Positions 12,789-20,475 of a stretch of DNA of 23,134 nt are shown here, in pieces (the stretch's first letter is position 1; every line of letters starts with the position of its first letter). The notes beneath the pieces are model-generated. The model saw only the letters and a program-made list of their open reading frames with translations, had not been told where the DNA came from and did not search any database. The stretch spans positions 1 to 23,134 of IMG/VR virus record IMGVR_UViG_3300027784_000052, one strand, 5' to 3'. Made by a program: the position numbers and the translations under genes. Source of the stretch: a virus.

Positions 12789-14034
12789 CAAGTGGTATTT
12801 CAAGGACCGGAACGTCTTGGACATGGGAGGATCAATGGTGCAGGCGGAAATCGTTTACGGATACTTCAAGGATTATACTGAAGTAGATCCGGAGATAGAG
12901 GAACACGTGGAAGGAGACGTACTCCGGCACAAGACGGTATCGGTAAACAGAAAGTATTTCTCCTGCGTGACAGCAAGCCAGAAGCAAGTAAGAGGAAAGC
13001 ACCCGGACGTCCTATTGAGTGACGAGACATGCGAGACAGAAGACCAAGTGGTGCAGGCGGCGATTCCAACCGTAAGCACAAGTGAGAACCCGCTCGTAGT
13101 GATGGCCAGCACCTTTCACCAGATATTTGGTATCTTTCAAGACACGTGGGATAACGCGGAGCAATACGGATACACAAGATTCGAGTGGGACATATTCGAT
13201 GTAACGAAGGAATTCAGCCCGGACATTTGGAAAAAACATAAGCACATAGACGACATAGACGAGTTGATTGAAAGAGCAGACGGAAGGACAGGAGACCCGG
13301 AAGGTTGGATCCCAATAGAAAACGTAATTCAGGCATGGAAAGAGAAGCCGACGCTGGACTGGTTCGACATCGAGTACATGGGAAGTAGACCAAGCGCGAC
13401 AGGGCTCGTCCTGAAACCGGAGCAAGTGGACATTACCTTTATTGACGAAGAAGAGGAAAAAGAGTATCCTGTAGTAAAGGGAGCGGAACGAGTGATAGGA
13501 ATCGACTGGGGATTCAGCAGCATGACCAGCGTAGTCGATATGATGAGGTACCGGGACGACACGAAAGTGCTGGTAGACAACAAAAACTACACGCAGGTGG
13601 ACAGCGCAGATATTATCAAAGACGTAGTGGAAATGGTAAGGGAAGGAGGACACCGATTCATACTGGCAGACATCGAAGGAAAGTTTGAGAACTCGGCACT
13701 CCAGAATGAGCTGAATAAGCAGGGGATCAAGTGCGAAGTAATAGAAGTGAACTTTGGAAAAGAGAAAACGGAGATGGTGGGAAACCTCCGGGCCCACTTC
13801 GAAAAGGAAAGGATAAAAATACCACACCGCTTCAAGGTTGCTTATTGGCAATTGAAGAGATATAGATACCAACCGGGAACAGACAAGCCCATGAAGGGAG
13901 ATGATCACATCCCGGACGCAATTATGTGCGCCCTTCAAAAAGAAGGTTGGCAAATAGGGAAAAGAGAAAGTACATTGGCGCCAACAGGAGGAGGGACAAC
14001 TATAACAGGGGGTTTGCAGAAAAAAGGAATATAA
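12460..14034 (+). CDS. terL: Terminase large subunit
   Basis: The product is up to 524 aa. The ATPase carries Walker A APRGGGKS (94-101), Walker B VLLSDE (184-189) and coupling motif VVMASTFHQ (213-221). The nuclease carries acidic residues D349 (GIDWGF), D404 (ILADIEG) and the DDHIPDAI cluster (481-488). It pumps DNA into the prohead and cuts it. ATG 12460 immediately follows an in-frame TAA. Later ATGs (12532, 12589, 12664) are possible starts, since the first 40 residues look unstructured. Any of them still overlaps TerS. Confidence 0.9.
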   Translation: MSYQEKDNNIITENLQISQTKQSTMEIVSKLRTSLETAKEEGLMKSLRERYKEKPITFHKRYQVEGSPMKWPRVIRNTYAQLWLNKTTRAIIKAPRGGGKSKLLGTIGFDKWYFKDRNVLDMGGSMVQAEIVYGYFKDYTEVDPEIEEHVEGDVLRHKTVSVNRKYFSCVTASQKQVRGKHPDVLLSDETCETEDQVVQAAIPTVSTSENPLVVMASTFHQIFGIFQDTWDNAEQYGYTRFEWDIFDVTKEFSPDIWKKHKHIDDIDELIERADGRTGDPEGWIPIENVIQAWKEKPTLDWFDIEYMGSRPSATGLVLKPEQVDITFIDEEEEKEYPVVKGAERVIGIDWGFSSMTSVVDMMRYRDDTKVLVDNKNYTQVDSADIIKDVVEMVREGGHRFILADIEGKFENSALQNELNKQGIKCEVIEVNFGKEKTEMVGNLRAHFEKERIKIPHRFKVAYWQLKRYRYQPGTDKPMKGDDHIPDAIMCALQKEGWQIGKRESTLAPTGGGTTITGGLQKKGI

Positions 14035-14048
14035 ATTATAATAAAACA

Positions 14049-16508
14049 ATGAAAGTATTAGGTTTCGAAATAAAACGCGCCCAACAAGCGGCGGAACCTC
14101 AAAAGAAGCCGGAGACAGAGCTTGGTGATTCTGGAACAGAAAAGTACGTTGGGATAATAAGGGAAGAATACGTCAAAGAACTCACAAATGAACAAGGGGT
14201 AAAGAAATACGATGAGATGAGAAAGAGTGACGGCACCGTGCGTGCCGCTATTGTCGTTACGCAACTCCCGATAAGGAGAGCGGAATGGTTCGTAACCCCG
14301 GCAAGCGAAGATGACAAGGATCAAGAGATAGCCGAATTCGTAAAGAAGAACCTCTTCGAGTGGCAAAGAATGGGCTGGGACGATTTACTTCGCCAAGCCC
14401 TTTTGAATTTGACATTCGGAGTAATGCCATTTGAGAAGGTATTCGACGTAAAGGACTGGGAGGGAAGAAGCTACATAATATCACAATTGGCGCCCCGGCT
14501 TCCCAAAACAATAATGTCGTGGGAATTGGACGACGGCACGGAAGGGATTCAGCAACAAAGACGGGACGGAGAAACAGCTCAAATCCCCATGGAAAAGATG
14601 GTTGTGTTTATAAACGAAAGGGAAGGAGACAATTACTGGGGAACGTCAATCTTAAGAAGCGCATACCGGCACTGGTATCACAAAAGCAATTTTTATAACA
14701 TAGACGCCATAGCATTCGAAAGACAGGGAGTGGGAGTGCCATACGCAAAGATGCCAAGCGGAGCAACGGATAAGGACGAAAAAGATGCAAAGAATTTGCT
14801 GGAAAACTTGAGAGCAAATGAAAAAGCATACATACTCGAACCGCATAATTACGAAGTCGGGTTCAAGGACATGGGGGGAAAGCAATTGAGAGATCCCAGC
14901 CCAAGTATAAAACACCACGACCGGCAGATAACGAAAGCGGTGCTTGCTCAATTCTTAGAACTCGGAGGAGGAGAGTCCGGGAGCTACGCTCTATCAAAAG
15001 ACCAGAGCGACTTATTCCTGCAAAGCATGGAGGCGGTTGCAAATGAAATAGCAGACACCTTTAATAAGGAATACATAAGAGAATTAGTGGATCTCAATTT
15101 TGATAACGTGGAAAACTATCCTACGTTGGATTATTCAGGAATATCTTCAACAGACGTGAAAGGATTGGCAGAAGCATATCAAACCCTTACGAATGCCGGA
15201 GGAATTAGAAGAACACCAGACGATGAGCAATACTTCCGAGGCATGCTTGGACTGCCAGAGGTAACCGAGGAGGAGAAAGAACGCCGGGAGGAAGAGAAAC
15301 CGGACATGACTCCCAAAGAACCAGAAGAAGAACCTGAAAAAGAAACTGAAGATGAATTAGGTCTTTCGGAACTAAAAAAAAACAAGAAAATCAACCGGCA
15401 CGACATAGGGGTAAGGATTAAAGAGAAGGTGGACGGAATGAGAATGAGCGAGTCTATTGACTTTCTTAGGAAGCACATTGAAAACATAGAGAAGGCCGCA
15501 GAGCAAGACGAATTCTACAAGCAAGTGAAAGGAGCCCTCACAGCCCGGCTCAAAGAAAGGGAGAGGGAGATATTTCAGGAAACAAATGACTTCAAGAGCT
15601 GGAGGCCACTAACATTCGCAGAAAAAAAAGTAAGCTTCCAAAGCATAAGAGATAAATTGGACGAAGCGGAAGAGGGGTTCAAGGAAGAAGCGGAGAAGCT
15701 ACTCGAAGAAGAAAAAGAGAGATACGTAAGCAAGGTGGGAAAAGCAATAATGGATGCGGACAAAGATAAAATCAAGAAAACGGAGTTTATGTGCAAGACG
15801 GATTACCTGAAGCTGATTAAAAAATACCTGAAAGAAATTTATGTCTTCGGAAAGAACAACGCCGCCCGGGAAATGGGAGAGGATACACCACCTAATAAAA
15901 GAGACACACTCCGGAACATAGACATAGCAGCTGACACAATAGTGGAGGATCACCTTCATACATTCCAAACCAAAGCGAAACAGGCCATAGTAGAATCAAT
16001 AAGAAAGCCGGACGAGAAAGAAGAGTATTCAGAAGAAGAGAAGAAGAAGATATTTAAGGAAAACAAATCCCGGGCCATCGCAGCAATGGGAGCAGCATTG
16101 ACGAAAGGCATTTCAGATAAAGTAGGAAACACCGCTGCGATAATAATGGGAGGATACCTAAACCGAGGAAGAGAGGACACCTTCGAGAAGTATGAAGATA
16201 AGATTCACGCCTTGCAAAGAAGCGAGATCCTTGATAAGAAAACCTGCGATTACTGCTTATCAGTGGACGGAAGAGTGGTAGAGAAAGACGACCCTTTCGC
16301 CAGTCACACGGTCTTCCATTCAAACTGCAGAGGAATTTGGGTAGAGATATTAAAGACAGAAGAGGAGTTGCCACGAATAGATGGAGTGCCAAAGACGCTC
16401 CGGGACAGAATTGACGACGCGCCAAATACCCTGATCCAGCCAAGAAAGCCAACTACCCGGAAAGGAACACCAGCCGGAGATTTCGTAAGAAAGAAGAAGA
16501 AAGAATAG
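14049..16508 (+). CDS. Portal protein (Mu gp29/DUF935-like) fused to MuF domain
   Basis: The product is 819 aa from ATG 14049. The in-frame start at 13926 lies inside terL and is rejected. Residues about 20-400 are portal-like (DGTVRAAIVVTQLPIRRAEW, LNLTFGVMPFEKVF, GDNYWGTSILRSAYRHWY). An acidic linker (about 404-439, many EEE and EKE) joins a long helical region to a C-terminal MuF domain with C733 and C736 (CDYC), C760 in HSNCRG, and ALQRSEI. Mu encodes these functions as two genes, gp29 and gp30; here they are one. The portal forms the DNA gate, and MuF proteins are minor head components that may be carried into the host. Confidence 0.82.
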   Translation: MKVLGFEIKRAQQAAEPQKKPETELGDSGTEKYVGIIREEYVKELTNEQGVKKYDEMRKSDGTVRAAIVVTQLPIRRAEWFVTPASEDDKDQEIAEFVKKNLFEWQRMGWDDLLRQALLNLTFGVMPFEKVFDVKDWEGRSYIISQLAPRLPKTIMSWELDDGTEGIQQQRRDGETAQIPMEKMVVFINEREGDNYWGTSILRSAYRHWYHKSNFYNIDAIAFERQGVGVPYAKMPSGATDKDEKDAKNLLENLRANEKAYILEPHNYEVGFKDMGGKQLRDPSPSIKHHDRQITKAVLAQFLELGGGESGSYALSKDQSDLFLQSMEAVANEIADTFNKEYIRELVDLNFDNVENYPTLDYSGISSTDVKGLAEAYQTLTNAGGIRRTPDDEQYFRGMLGLPEVTEEEKERREEEKPDMTPKEPEEEPEKETEDELGLSELKKNKKINRHDIGVRIKEKVDGMRMSESIDFLRKHIENIEKAAEQDEFYKQVKGALTARLKEREREIFQETNDFKSWRPLTFAEKKVSFQSIRDKLDEAEEGFKEEAEKLLEEEKERYVSKVGKAIMDADKDKIKKTEFMCKTDYLKLIKKYLKEIYVFGKNNAAREMGEDTPPNKRDTLRNIDIAADTIVEDHLHTFQTKAKQAIVESIRKPDEKEEYSEEEKKKIFKENKSRAIAAMGAALTKGISDKVGNTAAIIMGGYLNRGREDTFEKYEDKIHALQRSEILDKKTCDYCLSVDGRVVEKDDPFASHTVFHSNCRGIWVEILKTEEELPRIDGVPKTLRDRIDDAPNTLIQPRKPTTRKGTPAGDFVRKKKKE

Positions 16509-16550
16509 GGAGAGAAAAAAAGATTTGTAGAAGGGGATAGCTCTTTCAAA

Positions 16551-16557
16551 AAGGAGG
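16551..16557 (+). promoter_or_regulatory. Consensus Shine-Dalgarno sequence
   Basis: AAGGAGG followed by an 8-base spacer and TTG (16566). It is the only textbook ribosome-binding site I see in the window, and it decides the TTG start of the next gene. Confidence 0.8.
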
Positions 16558-16565
16558 TGTTACAA

Positions 16566-16844
16566 TTGAAGAACGAAAAGAGTAACCACCACGTTACGCC
16601 GACAAGCCGGAGTAGGTTCGGAAGAGAAGTAACCTTGCCCAAGAAGTTTCACAGTGCGTGGCACGTAATTTTCGGAAATCTCTACGGAAGAGAAGCAGAA
16701 CTATTCATCGAGGAAGTAAATGAAATGATGGACTTCGAGGAAGAGATCACGAACGATGATTTAAGAAAGGCAAGGGAGAGAACCCGGGGATTGGAGTTAT
16801 ACGAATTCCAAAAAAGACACGCGAACGGGAGGCGAAGAAAATGA
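16566..16844 (+). CDS. Small HNH-like protein with TTG start
   Basis: The product is 92 aa from TTG 16566, chosen because a perfect Shine-Dalgarno sits 8 bases upstream. A GTG at 16557 overlaps that site and is unlikely. The motif NHHVTPTSR followed by LPKKFHSAWHVIFGNLYGRE resembles a small HNH-like family (HHxxPxSR ... HxAWHxLFGN) that I recall from CPR and other bacterial genomes. The C terminus is helical and basic. It sits between the portal-MuF gene and a small unknown, an odd place for a nuclease, though HNH proteins near terminase and portal do take part in packaging. Activity is unproven, since the second metal His is not obvious. Confidence 0.55.
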   Translation: MKNEKSNHHVTPTSRSRFGREVTLPKKFHSAWHVIFGNLYGREAELFIEEVNEMMDFEEEITNDDLRKARERTRGLELYEFQKRHANGRRRK

Positions 16845-17032
16845 CTAAGAAAGGAGAGGCGATTTACAAAGAAGAATACAACGTCTTTTTAGTAGAAACA
16901 GAAAAAGGTATTTACAGGGTGGAGACTTATTTTCAAATCAAGAGAGAAGCAACACCGAGCCCGAAAGAAACGAGATACAAAACGAAAGTAAAAGAGGTAA
17001 AATGCGAAAAAATCATGAAAAGAAAGAAGTAA
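16841..17032 (+). CDS. Hypothetical small basic protein (63 aa)
   Basis: It is Lys-rich, starting MTKKGEAIYKEEYNVFLVET then EKGIYRVETYFQIKRE, with likely beta strands. Its ATG overlaps the previous stop (ATGA), so it is translationally coupled to the HNH-like gene. It is the last gene before the terminator/promoter region. Not recognised. Confidence 0.5.
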   Translation: MTKKGEAIYKEEYNVFLVETEKGIYRVETYFQIKREATPSPKETRYKTKVKEVKCEKIMKRKK

Positions 17033-17047
17033 CACTCACCAAAAGGA

Positions 17048-17116
17048 AAGGGGAGACACCGAAGTCGCGGGAGGCAAAATCCCAAAACAAAAGCGGTCCC
17101 TCTCCCCTTCTTTATT
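17048..17116 (+). terminator. Stem-loop terminator closing the packaging operon
   Basis: AAGGGGAGA (17048-17056) pairs exactly with TCTCCCCTT (17101-17109). ACC/GGT next to it can extend the stem across a CCC bulge. A T-rich tail (CTTTATT) follows. The loop is long (44 bases) and contains a small GGGA...TCCC hairpin, so folding is less certain than for a short-loop terminator. Confidence 0.55.
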
Positions 17117-17117
17117 C

Positions 17118-17146
17118 TTGACTATAAAAAAGAAAAGTATTAAAAT
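17118..17146 (+). promoter_or_regulatory. Promoter for head-structure operon
   Basis: TTGACT (17118-17123, 5 of 6) and TAAAAT (17141-17146, 5 of 6) are spaced 17 bases apart. They lie just after the terminator and 10 bases upstream of the protease ATG. This should start transcription of protease, decoration and capsid genes. Confidence 0.65.
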
Positions 17147-17155
17147 AAAAACACC

Positions 17156-18349
17156 ATGAAAACAAAGCAACAAGTCGAAAGAGTTCCAATCATTTTTCCT
17201 ATAAAGCTGTCGGAGGAAGGAGCCGTCCCGGGAGATATTCACGTGCTTCCAATAGGAGCATGGGATCACCCGGTATACGGAAAGATAGTAATAAATCAAA
17301 ACGATATTCAAGAGTTTATCCAAAACTTTGAAGCAGGATTAAGGAAAGGAATATCAGTTACAGCCGGACACGAAGCAATTGACGAGAAGCCGGCAGTCGG
17401 ATGGGTGAAGGAACTTTATGCAAGAGGTGACGGGCTTGGCGCAAAAGTAGAATGGAACGAAGAGGGCAAGGAGCTCCTCAAAAATAAAAAGTTCAAATAC
17501 TTTTCGCCGGAATTCTACCGTGAGTATGAGGACCCGGAAACCCGGGAAATCTATAAAAACGTCTTCACGGGAGGAGCCCTGACGAATAAACCTTATTTCA
17601 AAGGACTGGAAGCCATAGTGCTTTCAGAACATACAATTAAAAAGTTAAATGAGAACACCATGAATATAGAAGAACTATTACAAAAGAAGAAAGAAGACTT
17701 GACCGCCGAGGAGGTTGAATTCCTTAAAGGTCAAAATCAAGACGAACTTACCGACGAACAGAAGGAAAAGACGAATGAACTTCTTAAAGATGATGATGAA
17801 GGAGAGGGAGAAGGCGAAGAAGGTGCGGGAGAGGGAGAAGGCGGAGACGAAGGAAGTAGCGCCAGTGGAGAGAAAGAAGGAGCAGGAGGAACCGGAGAAA
17901 CACAAGGCACGGAAAAGAAAATCCAAGTGGACGCTTCCTACCTCAAGACACTTGAGAGTAAGGCCAATGAAGGCCAGCAAGCATTCATTCAAATGAAAGA
18001 AATGCAAGTCAAAAACGACGTCAACGAAATGACGTTTAACGAGAAGAACAAAGACGGGAAATTCCTTCCTAAAACAGCGCCAAAGCTGAAGAGCTTTTTA
18101 GAGAAGCTCACCCCGGAGCAGTACTCCAGTTTCAAAGCGTTAGTAGAGGAACTTCCAAAGGTCAACATCTTTGAAGAATTAGGTGATAGCCAAGCAGCCG
18201 AGAACGATCCCAGCAAGCAAGTAGATAAACTTGTAGAGAAGAAGATGAAAGATGATAGCGCAATGAAGTATTCAGACGCGTTGAGAGAGGTCTTGGCAGA
18301 AAACCCAAAACTGGTAACGGAAAGGGAAAGCCATCTTCAAGGAGAGTAA
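17156..18349 (+). CDS. Prohead protease (Mu gpI-like) with C-terminal scaffold
   Basis: The product is 397 aa. Residues about 8-160 match the Mu gpI-type head maturation protease, with DIHVLPIGAWDHPVYGKIVI, FEAGLRKGISVTAGHE, KPAVGWVKEL, LLKNKKFKYFSPEFYREYED and FTGGALTNKPYFKGLE. The C-terminal part has a long Glu/Gly-rich low-complexity stretch (about 213-255) and a helical end, as expected of scaffold. It likely processes the head and its own scaffold. An internal ATG at 17660 (M169) would give the scaffold alone. The gene directly follows the promoter at 17118. Confidence 0.8.
   Translation: MKTKQQVERVPIIFPIKLSEEGAVPGDIHVLPIGAWDHPVYGKIVINQNDIQEFIQNFEAGLRKGISVTAGHEAIDEKPAVGWVKELYARGDGLGAKVEWNEEGKELLKNKKFKYFSPEFYREYEDPETREIYKNVFTGGALTNKPYFKGLEAIVLSEHTIKKLNENTMNIEELLQKKKEDLTAEEVEFLKGQNQDELTDEQKEKTNELLKDDDEGEGEGEEGAGEGEGGDEGSSASGEKEGAGGTGETQGTEKKIQVDASYLKTLESKANEGQQAFIQMKEMQVKNDVNEMTFNEKNKDGKFLPKTAPKLKSFLEKLTPEQYSSFKALVEELPKVNIFEELGDSQAAENDPSKQVDKLVEKKMKDDSAMKYSDALREVLAENPKLVTERESHLQGE
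17660..18349 (+). CDS. Probable internal-start scaffold protein
   Basis: The ATG at 17660 is in frame with the protease and lies at the domain boundary. It has the leader GAGAACACCATG, nearly the same as the protease's own AAAAACACCATG. It would give 229 residues starting MNIEELLQKKKEDLTAEEVE. Mu makes its scaffold (Z) from an internal start within protease gene I, so the same arrangement is likely here. No separate scaffold gene is visible. Confidence 0.5.
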   Translation: MNIEELLQKKKEDLTAEEVEFLKGQNQDELTDEQKEKTNELLKDDDEGEGEGEEGAGEGEGGDEGSSASGEKEGAGGTGETQGTEKKIQVDASYLKTLESKANEGQQAFIQMKEMQVKNDVNEMTFNEKNKDGKFLPKTAPKLKSFLEKLTPEQYSSFKALVEELPKVNIFEELGDSQAAENDPSKQVDKLVEKKMKDDSAMKYSDALREVLAENPKLVTERESHLQGE

Positions 18350-18374
18350 AAATTAGTAACTAAAAACAGAAACC

Positions 18375-18758
18375 ATGAGTCAAGCAATCAGAGACTTCGA
18401 AAAAACATTCATAGCCGCCGAGGACCTTTCAGAAAAGCAATTCCACTTCGTCAAAATGGACTCGGACGGAGAGGTTGAATTGGCAACAGATGAAAACGAC
18501 GCAATCGTCGGCGTGCTCCAAAACAAGCCGGATAACGGAGAAGCGGCCCTCGTAAGATTTGCAGGAACCACGAAAGTAAAGTGTGGAGACACAATCGGAG
18601 TAGGAGCATACGTTACAAGTGGTGCGGGTGATGACGGAGAAGCAGAACCAACCACGACCGCAGGACAAGTAGTCAGAGGAATTCACATTGGACAGGAAAG
18701 CGCCTCGGACGGAGATGTAACAGAAATCCTGTTGACATACTTCCATCACAAGGAATAG
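18375..18758 (+). CDS. Head decoration protein (DUF2190-like)
   Basis: The product is 127 aa and beta-rich, with the pattern AAEDLSEKQFHFVKMDSDGE, ATDENDAIVGVLQNKPDNGE, VRFAGTTKVKCGDTIGVGAY, VTSGAG and VTEILLTYFHHKE. This repeated strand-turn layout matches phage capsid-stabilising (DUF2190) proteins, which sit on the outside of the mature head. Its place between protease/scaffold and major capsid gene is the usual one. Start context is AAACCATG. Confidence 0.75.
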   Translation: MSQAIRDFEKTFIAAEDLSEKQFHFVKMDSDGEVELATDENDAIVGVLQNKPDNGEAALVRFAGTTKVKCGDTIGVGAYVTSGAGDDGEAEPTTTAGQVVRGIHIGQESASDGDVTEILLTYFHHKE

Positions 18759-18786
18759 AAATTAAAAAAATAACCAGAAAAATACC

Positions 18787-19707
18787 ATGTTAACACGAAC
18801 CGACGTAATGATAGATCCAGTGCTTTCCAATGTTTCAAAGAAGTACACGAATCAGGAATTTATCGCAGACAGGATAATGCCCGTGGTTCCCACAGCGAAA
18901 CAAACCGGAAAGTATTACATCTACGACAAATCAAACCTTCGCAGGGACGTAACCTTGCGCGCTCCCGGAAGCGGAGCAAACGAGACCAGCTTTGGTCTCT
19001 CGACGGAGGACTTCATCACGAAAGACCACGCATTGAAGGACTTCATTCCTGACGAAGTTCAGGAACAAGCGGACGCGCCACTCAATCCTCTTATTGACGC
19101 AACCGAAAACCTTACCGAAAAGCTGTTGATTGATAGAGAAAAAGAACTTGCAGAGACAATGGAAGACACAAGTACATTGACAGAGAACACCACCTTATCA
19201 GGAACAGACCAATGGAGTGATTATTCTAACTCTGATCCAATAGGAGATATAAGAGATGGAATTGAAAACGTACACAGCAAAACCTTTAAGAGACCAAACA
19301 CAGTAGTGTTAGGCCAAGAGACATACAATAAGCTCATTGACCATCCACAAATTGTGGAGAGGATTAAGTACAGCCAGCTCGGAATAGTTACCACCGAATT
19401 ACTTGCAAGAGTCTTCGGAGTAAACGAAGTTCTTATCGGAAGCGCCGGAGAGAACACAGCAAAAGAAGGACAAAGCGATTCCCTCGGATACATCTGGGGT
19501 AAACACGCTTGGGTCTTCTACAAAGCTCCCGGAATGGGATTGAAACAACTAACCTTCGGATGGACATTTGCCTACAAGACAAGGATAGTGGAGAGATGGA
19601 GAGATGAAGACAGAAAAGGAACCTACGTAAGGACTGGAAACGACAACTACACTCAAAAGGTCGTTTGCGCGGAAGCAGCATACTTGATCAAAGACGCCGT
19701 AGCATAA
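18787..19707 (+). CDS. Major capsid protein
   Basis: The product is 306 aa, a normal length for a phage capsid subunit. It begins DPVLSNVSKKYTNQEFIADR, then IMPVVPTAKQTGKYYIYDKS and LRAPGSGANE. Further blocks are TEDFITKDHALKDFIPDEVQ, DQWSDYSNSDPIGDIRDGIE and RPNTVVLGQETYNKLIDHPQ, then YSQLGIVTTELLARVFGVNE and YIWGKHAWVFYKAPGMG. This string is familiar from a widespread family of HK97-fold-type major capsid proteins, distinct from Mu gpT. No protease-removed delta domain is obvious at the N terminus. A strong hairpin follows its stop. Confidence 0.85.
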   Translation: MLTRTDVMIDPVLSNVSKKYTNQEFIADRIMPVVPTAKQTGKYYIYDKSNLRRDVTLRAPGSGANETSFGLSTEDFITKDHALKDFIPDEVQEQADAPLNPLIDATENLTEKLLIDREKELAETMEDTSTLTENTTLSGTDQWSDYSNSDPIGDIRDGIENVHSKTFKRPNTVVLGQETYNKLIDHPQIVERIKYSQLGIVTTELLARVFGVNEVLIGSAGENTAKEGQSDSLGYIWGKHAWVFYKAPGMGLKQLTFGWTFAYKTRIVERWRDEDRKGTYVRTGNDNYTQKVVCAEAAYLIKDAVA

Positions 19708-19711
19708 CCAC

Positions 19712-19749
19712 TAAGCGAAAGGGGAGGCAACCCCTCCCCGGAACGCTTA
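19712..19749 (+). terminator. Strong hairpin after capsid gene (partial terminator or mRNA protector)
   Basis: TAAGCG (19712-19717) pairs with CGCTTA (19744-19749), and inside it GGGGAGG (19721-19727) pairs with CCTCCCC (19733-19739) around a 5-base loop. Total 13 base pairs with a small internal loop. No proper T-run follows, so it may stabilise the capsid mRNA or only weaken read-through. Confidence 0.65.
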
Positions 19750-19759
19750 CTCTAAAACC

Positions 19760-20215
19760 ATGAGTAAAGATTTCAAGAAACATCAAATAGCTGTCCGGCA
19801 CGACTACAAAACCGTCAGAGGGGAAGTATCCGTAGAACCGGGACTAACGGTTATGAAAGTGGCAATGGCGATTTACGATTTCAGTAAGCACGGCGGAGAC
19901 CAAGGAGACATTGGCTTGGGAGTTTACCTTCCAAAGAATGCCATAGTCAGGAACGCGTACGCACACGCCATTGAAGAATTCACGTCAGACGGAGCAGCAA
20001 CACTTGCCTTTAAGGCAGCAACCGCCGGAGATCTTGTAGGAACAACCGCGAAAGGAGATTTAGAAACTGGAGATCTTGTAGACGGAGCAGCCGACGGAGA
20101 CGCGACAAACATGATTCTGCTTGACGCAGAAAAAGAAATCACAGCCACAATTGCAACAGCAGACGCCACCGCCGGAAAGGTTGCCGTGTTCGTAGAATAC
20201 TTTATAAGCCAGTAA
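19760..20215 (+). CDS. Virion structural protein downstream of capsid
   Basis: The product is 151 aa. The pattern MAIYDFSKHGGDQGDIGLGV, YLPKNAIVRNAYAHAI, TSDGAATLAFKA and GKVAVFVEYFISQ resembles a beta-sandwich protein found in many phage head clusters (YDFSxDGG ... GLGVxxPxNAxI). It is possibly a head fibre, decoration or spike-type subunit. Composition becomes Ala/Gly/Asp-rich in the middle (about residues 85-135). Start context is AAACCATG, 10 bases after the hairpin. Confidence 0.6.
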   Translation: MSKDFKKHQIAVRHDYKTVRGEVSVEPGLTVMKVAMAIYDFSKHGGDQGDIGLGVYLPKNAIVRNAYAHAIEEFTSDGAATLAFKAATAGDLVGTTAKGDLETGDLVDGAADGDATNMILLDAEKEITATIATADATAGKVAVFVEYFISQ

Positions 20216-20219
20216 AACT

Positions 20220-20432
20220 ATGAAATATAAAGTAATCAAAAACCTAAAACACGACGGAACAGTCTACACTCCCGGAGATACCGTGGAGTTAAACGATAAC
20301 GTCGCGAATGGCCTCCTCAAAAGCGAAGTGGTAGAAGAGATAAAGGAGAAGACCCCTAAAAAGACGGCCCAGAAGGCAAAACAGACCAAGAAGAAGGCAA
20401 AGGACATCTCCGAGGAAGCCTACGAACTATAA
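20220..20432 (+). CDS. Small head-tail region protein (SH3-like N terminus)
   Basis: The product is 70 aa. The N-terminal 40 residues, MKYKVIKNLKHDGTVYTPGD then TVELNDNVANGLLKSEVVEE, match a small beta-barrel fold common just after capsid genes. The remainder is a Lys-rich tail (KTPKKTAQKAKQTKKKAKD). It could bind DNA or nearby head proteins. It starts 4 bases after the previous stop. Confidence 0.6.
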   Translation: MKYKVIKNLKHDGTVYTPGDTVELNDNVANGLLKSEVVEEIKEKTPKKTAQKAKQTKKKAKDISEEAYEL

Positions 20433-20475
20433 GCAGGAGTTAGTCGACCCTTGCTAAACAAAAGAATGCAGGAAC

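Noticed and set aside
13926-14048. N-terminal extension of the portal protein from the ATG at 13926
   Set aside because: It lies inside the end of the terminase gene and encodes a basic, low-complexity stretch. ATG 14049 has the usual A-rich leader after the terminase stop.
13012-14049. Long open frame (345 codons) on the - strand opposite the terminase gene
   Set aside because: It is antisense to a gene with clear ATPase and nuclease motifs. The purine-rich coding strand leaves few stops on the opposite strand, and the Cys/Phe/Leu/Ser-rich product looks like a shadow. All other - strand frames were rejected for the same reason.
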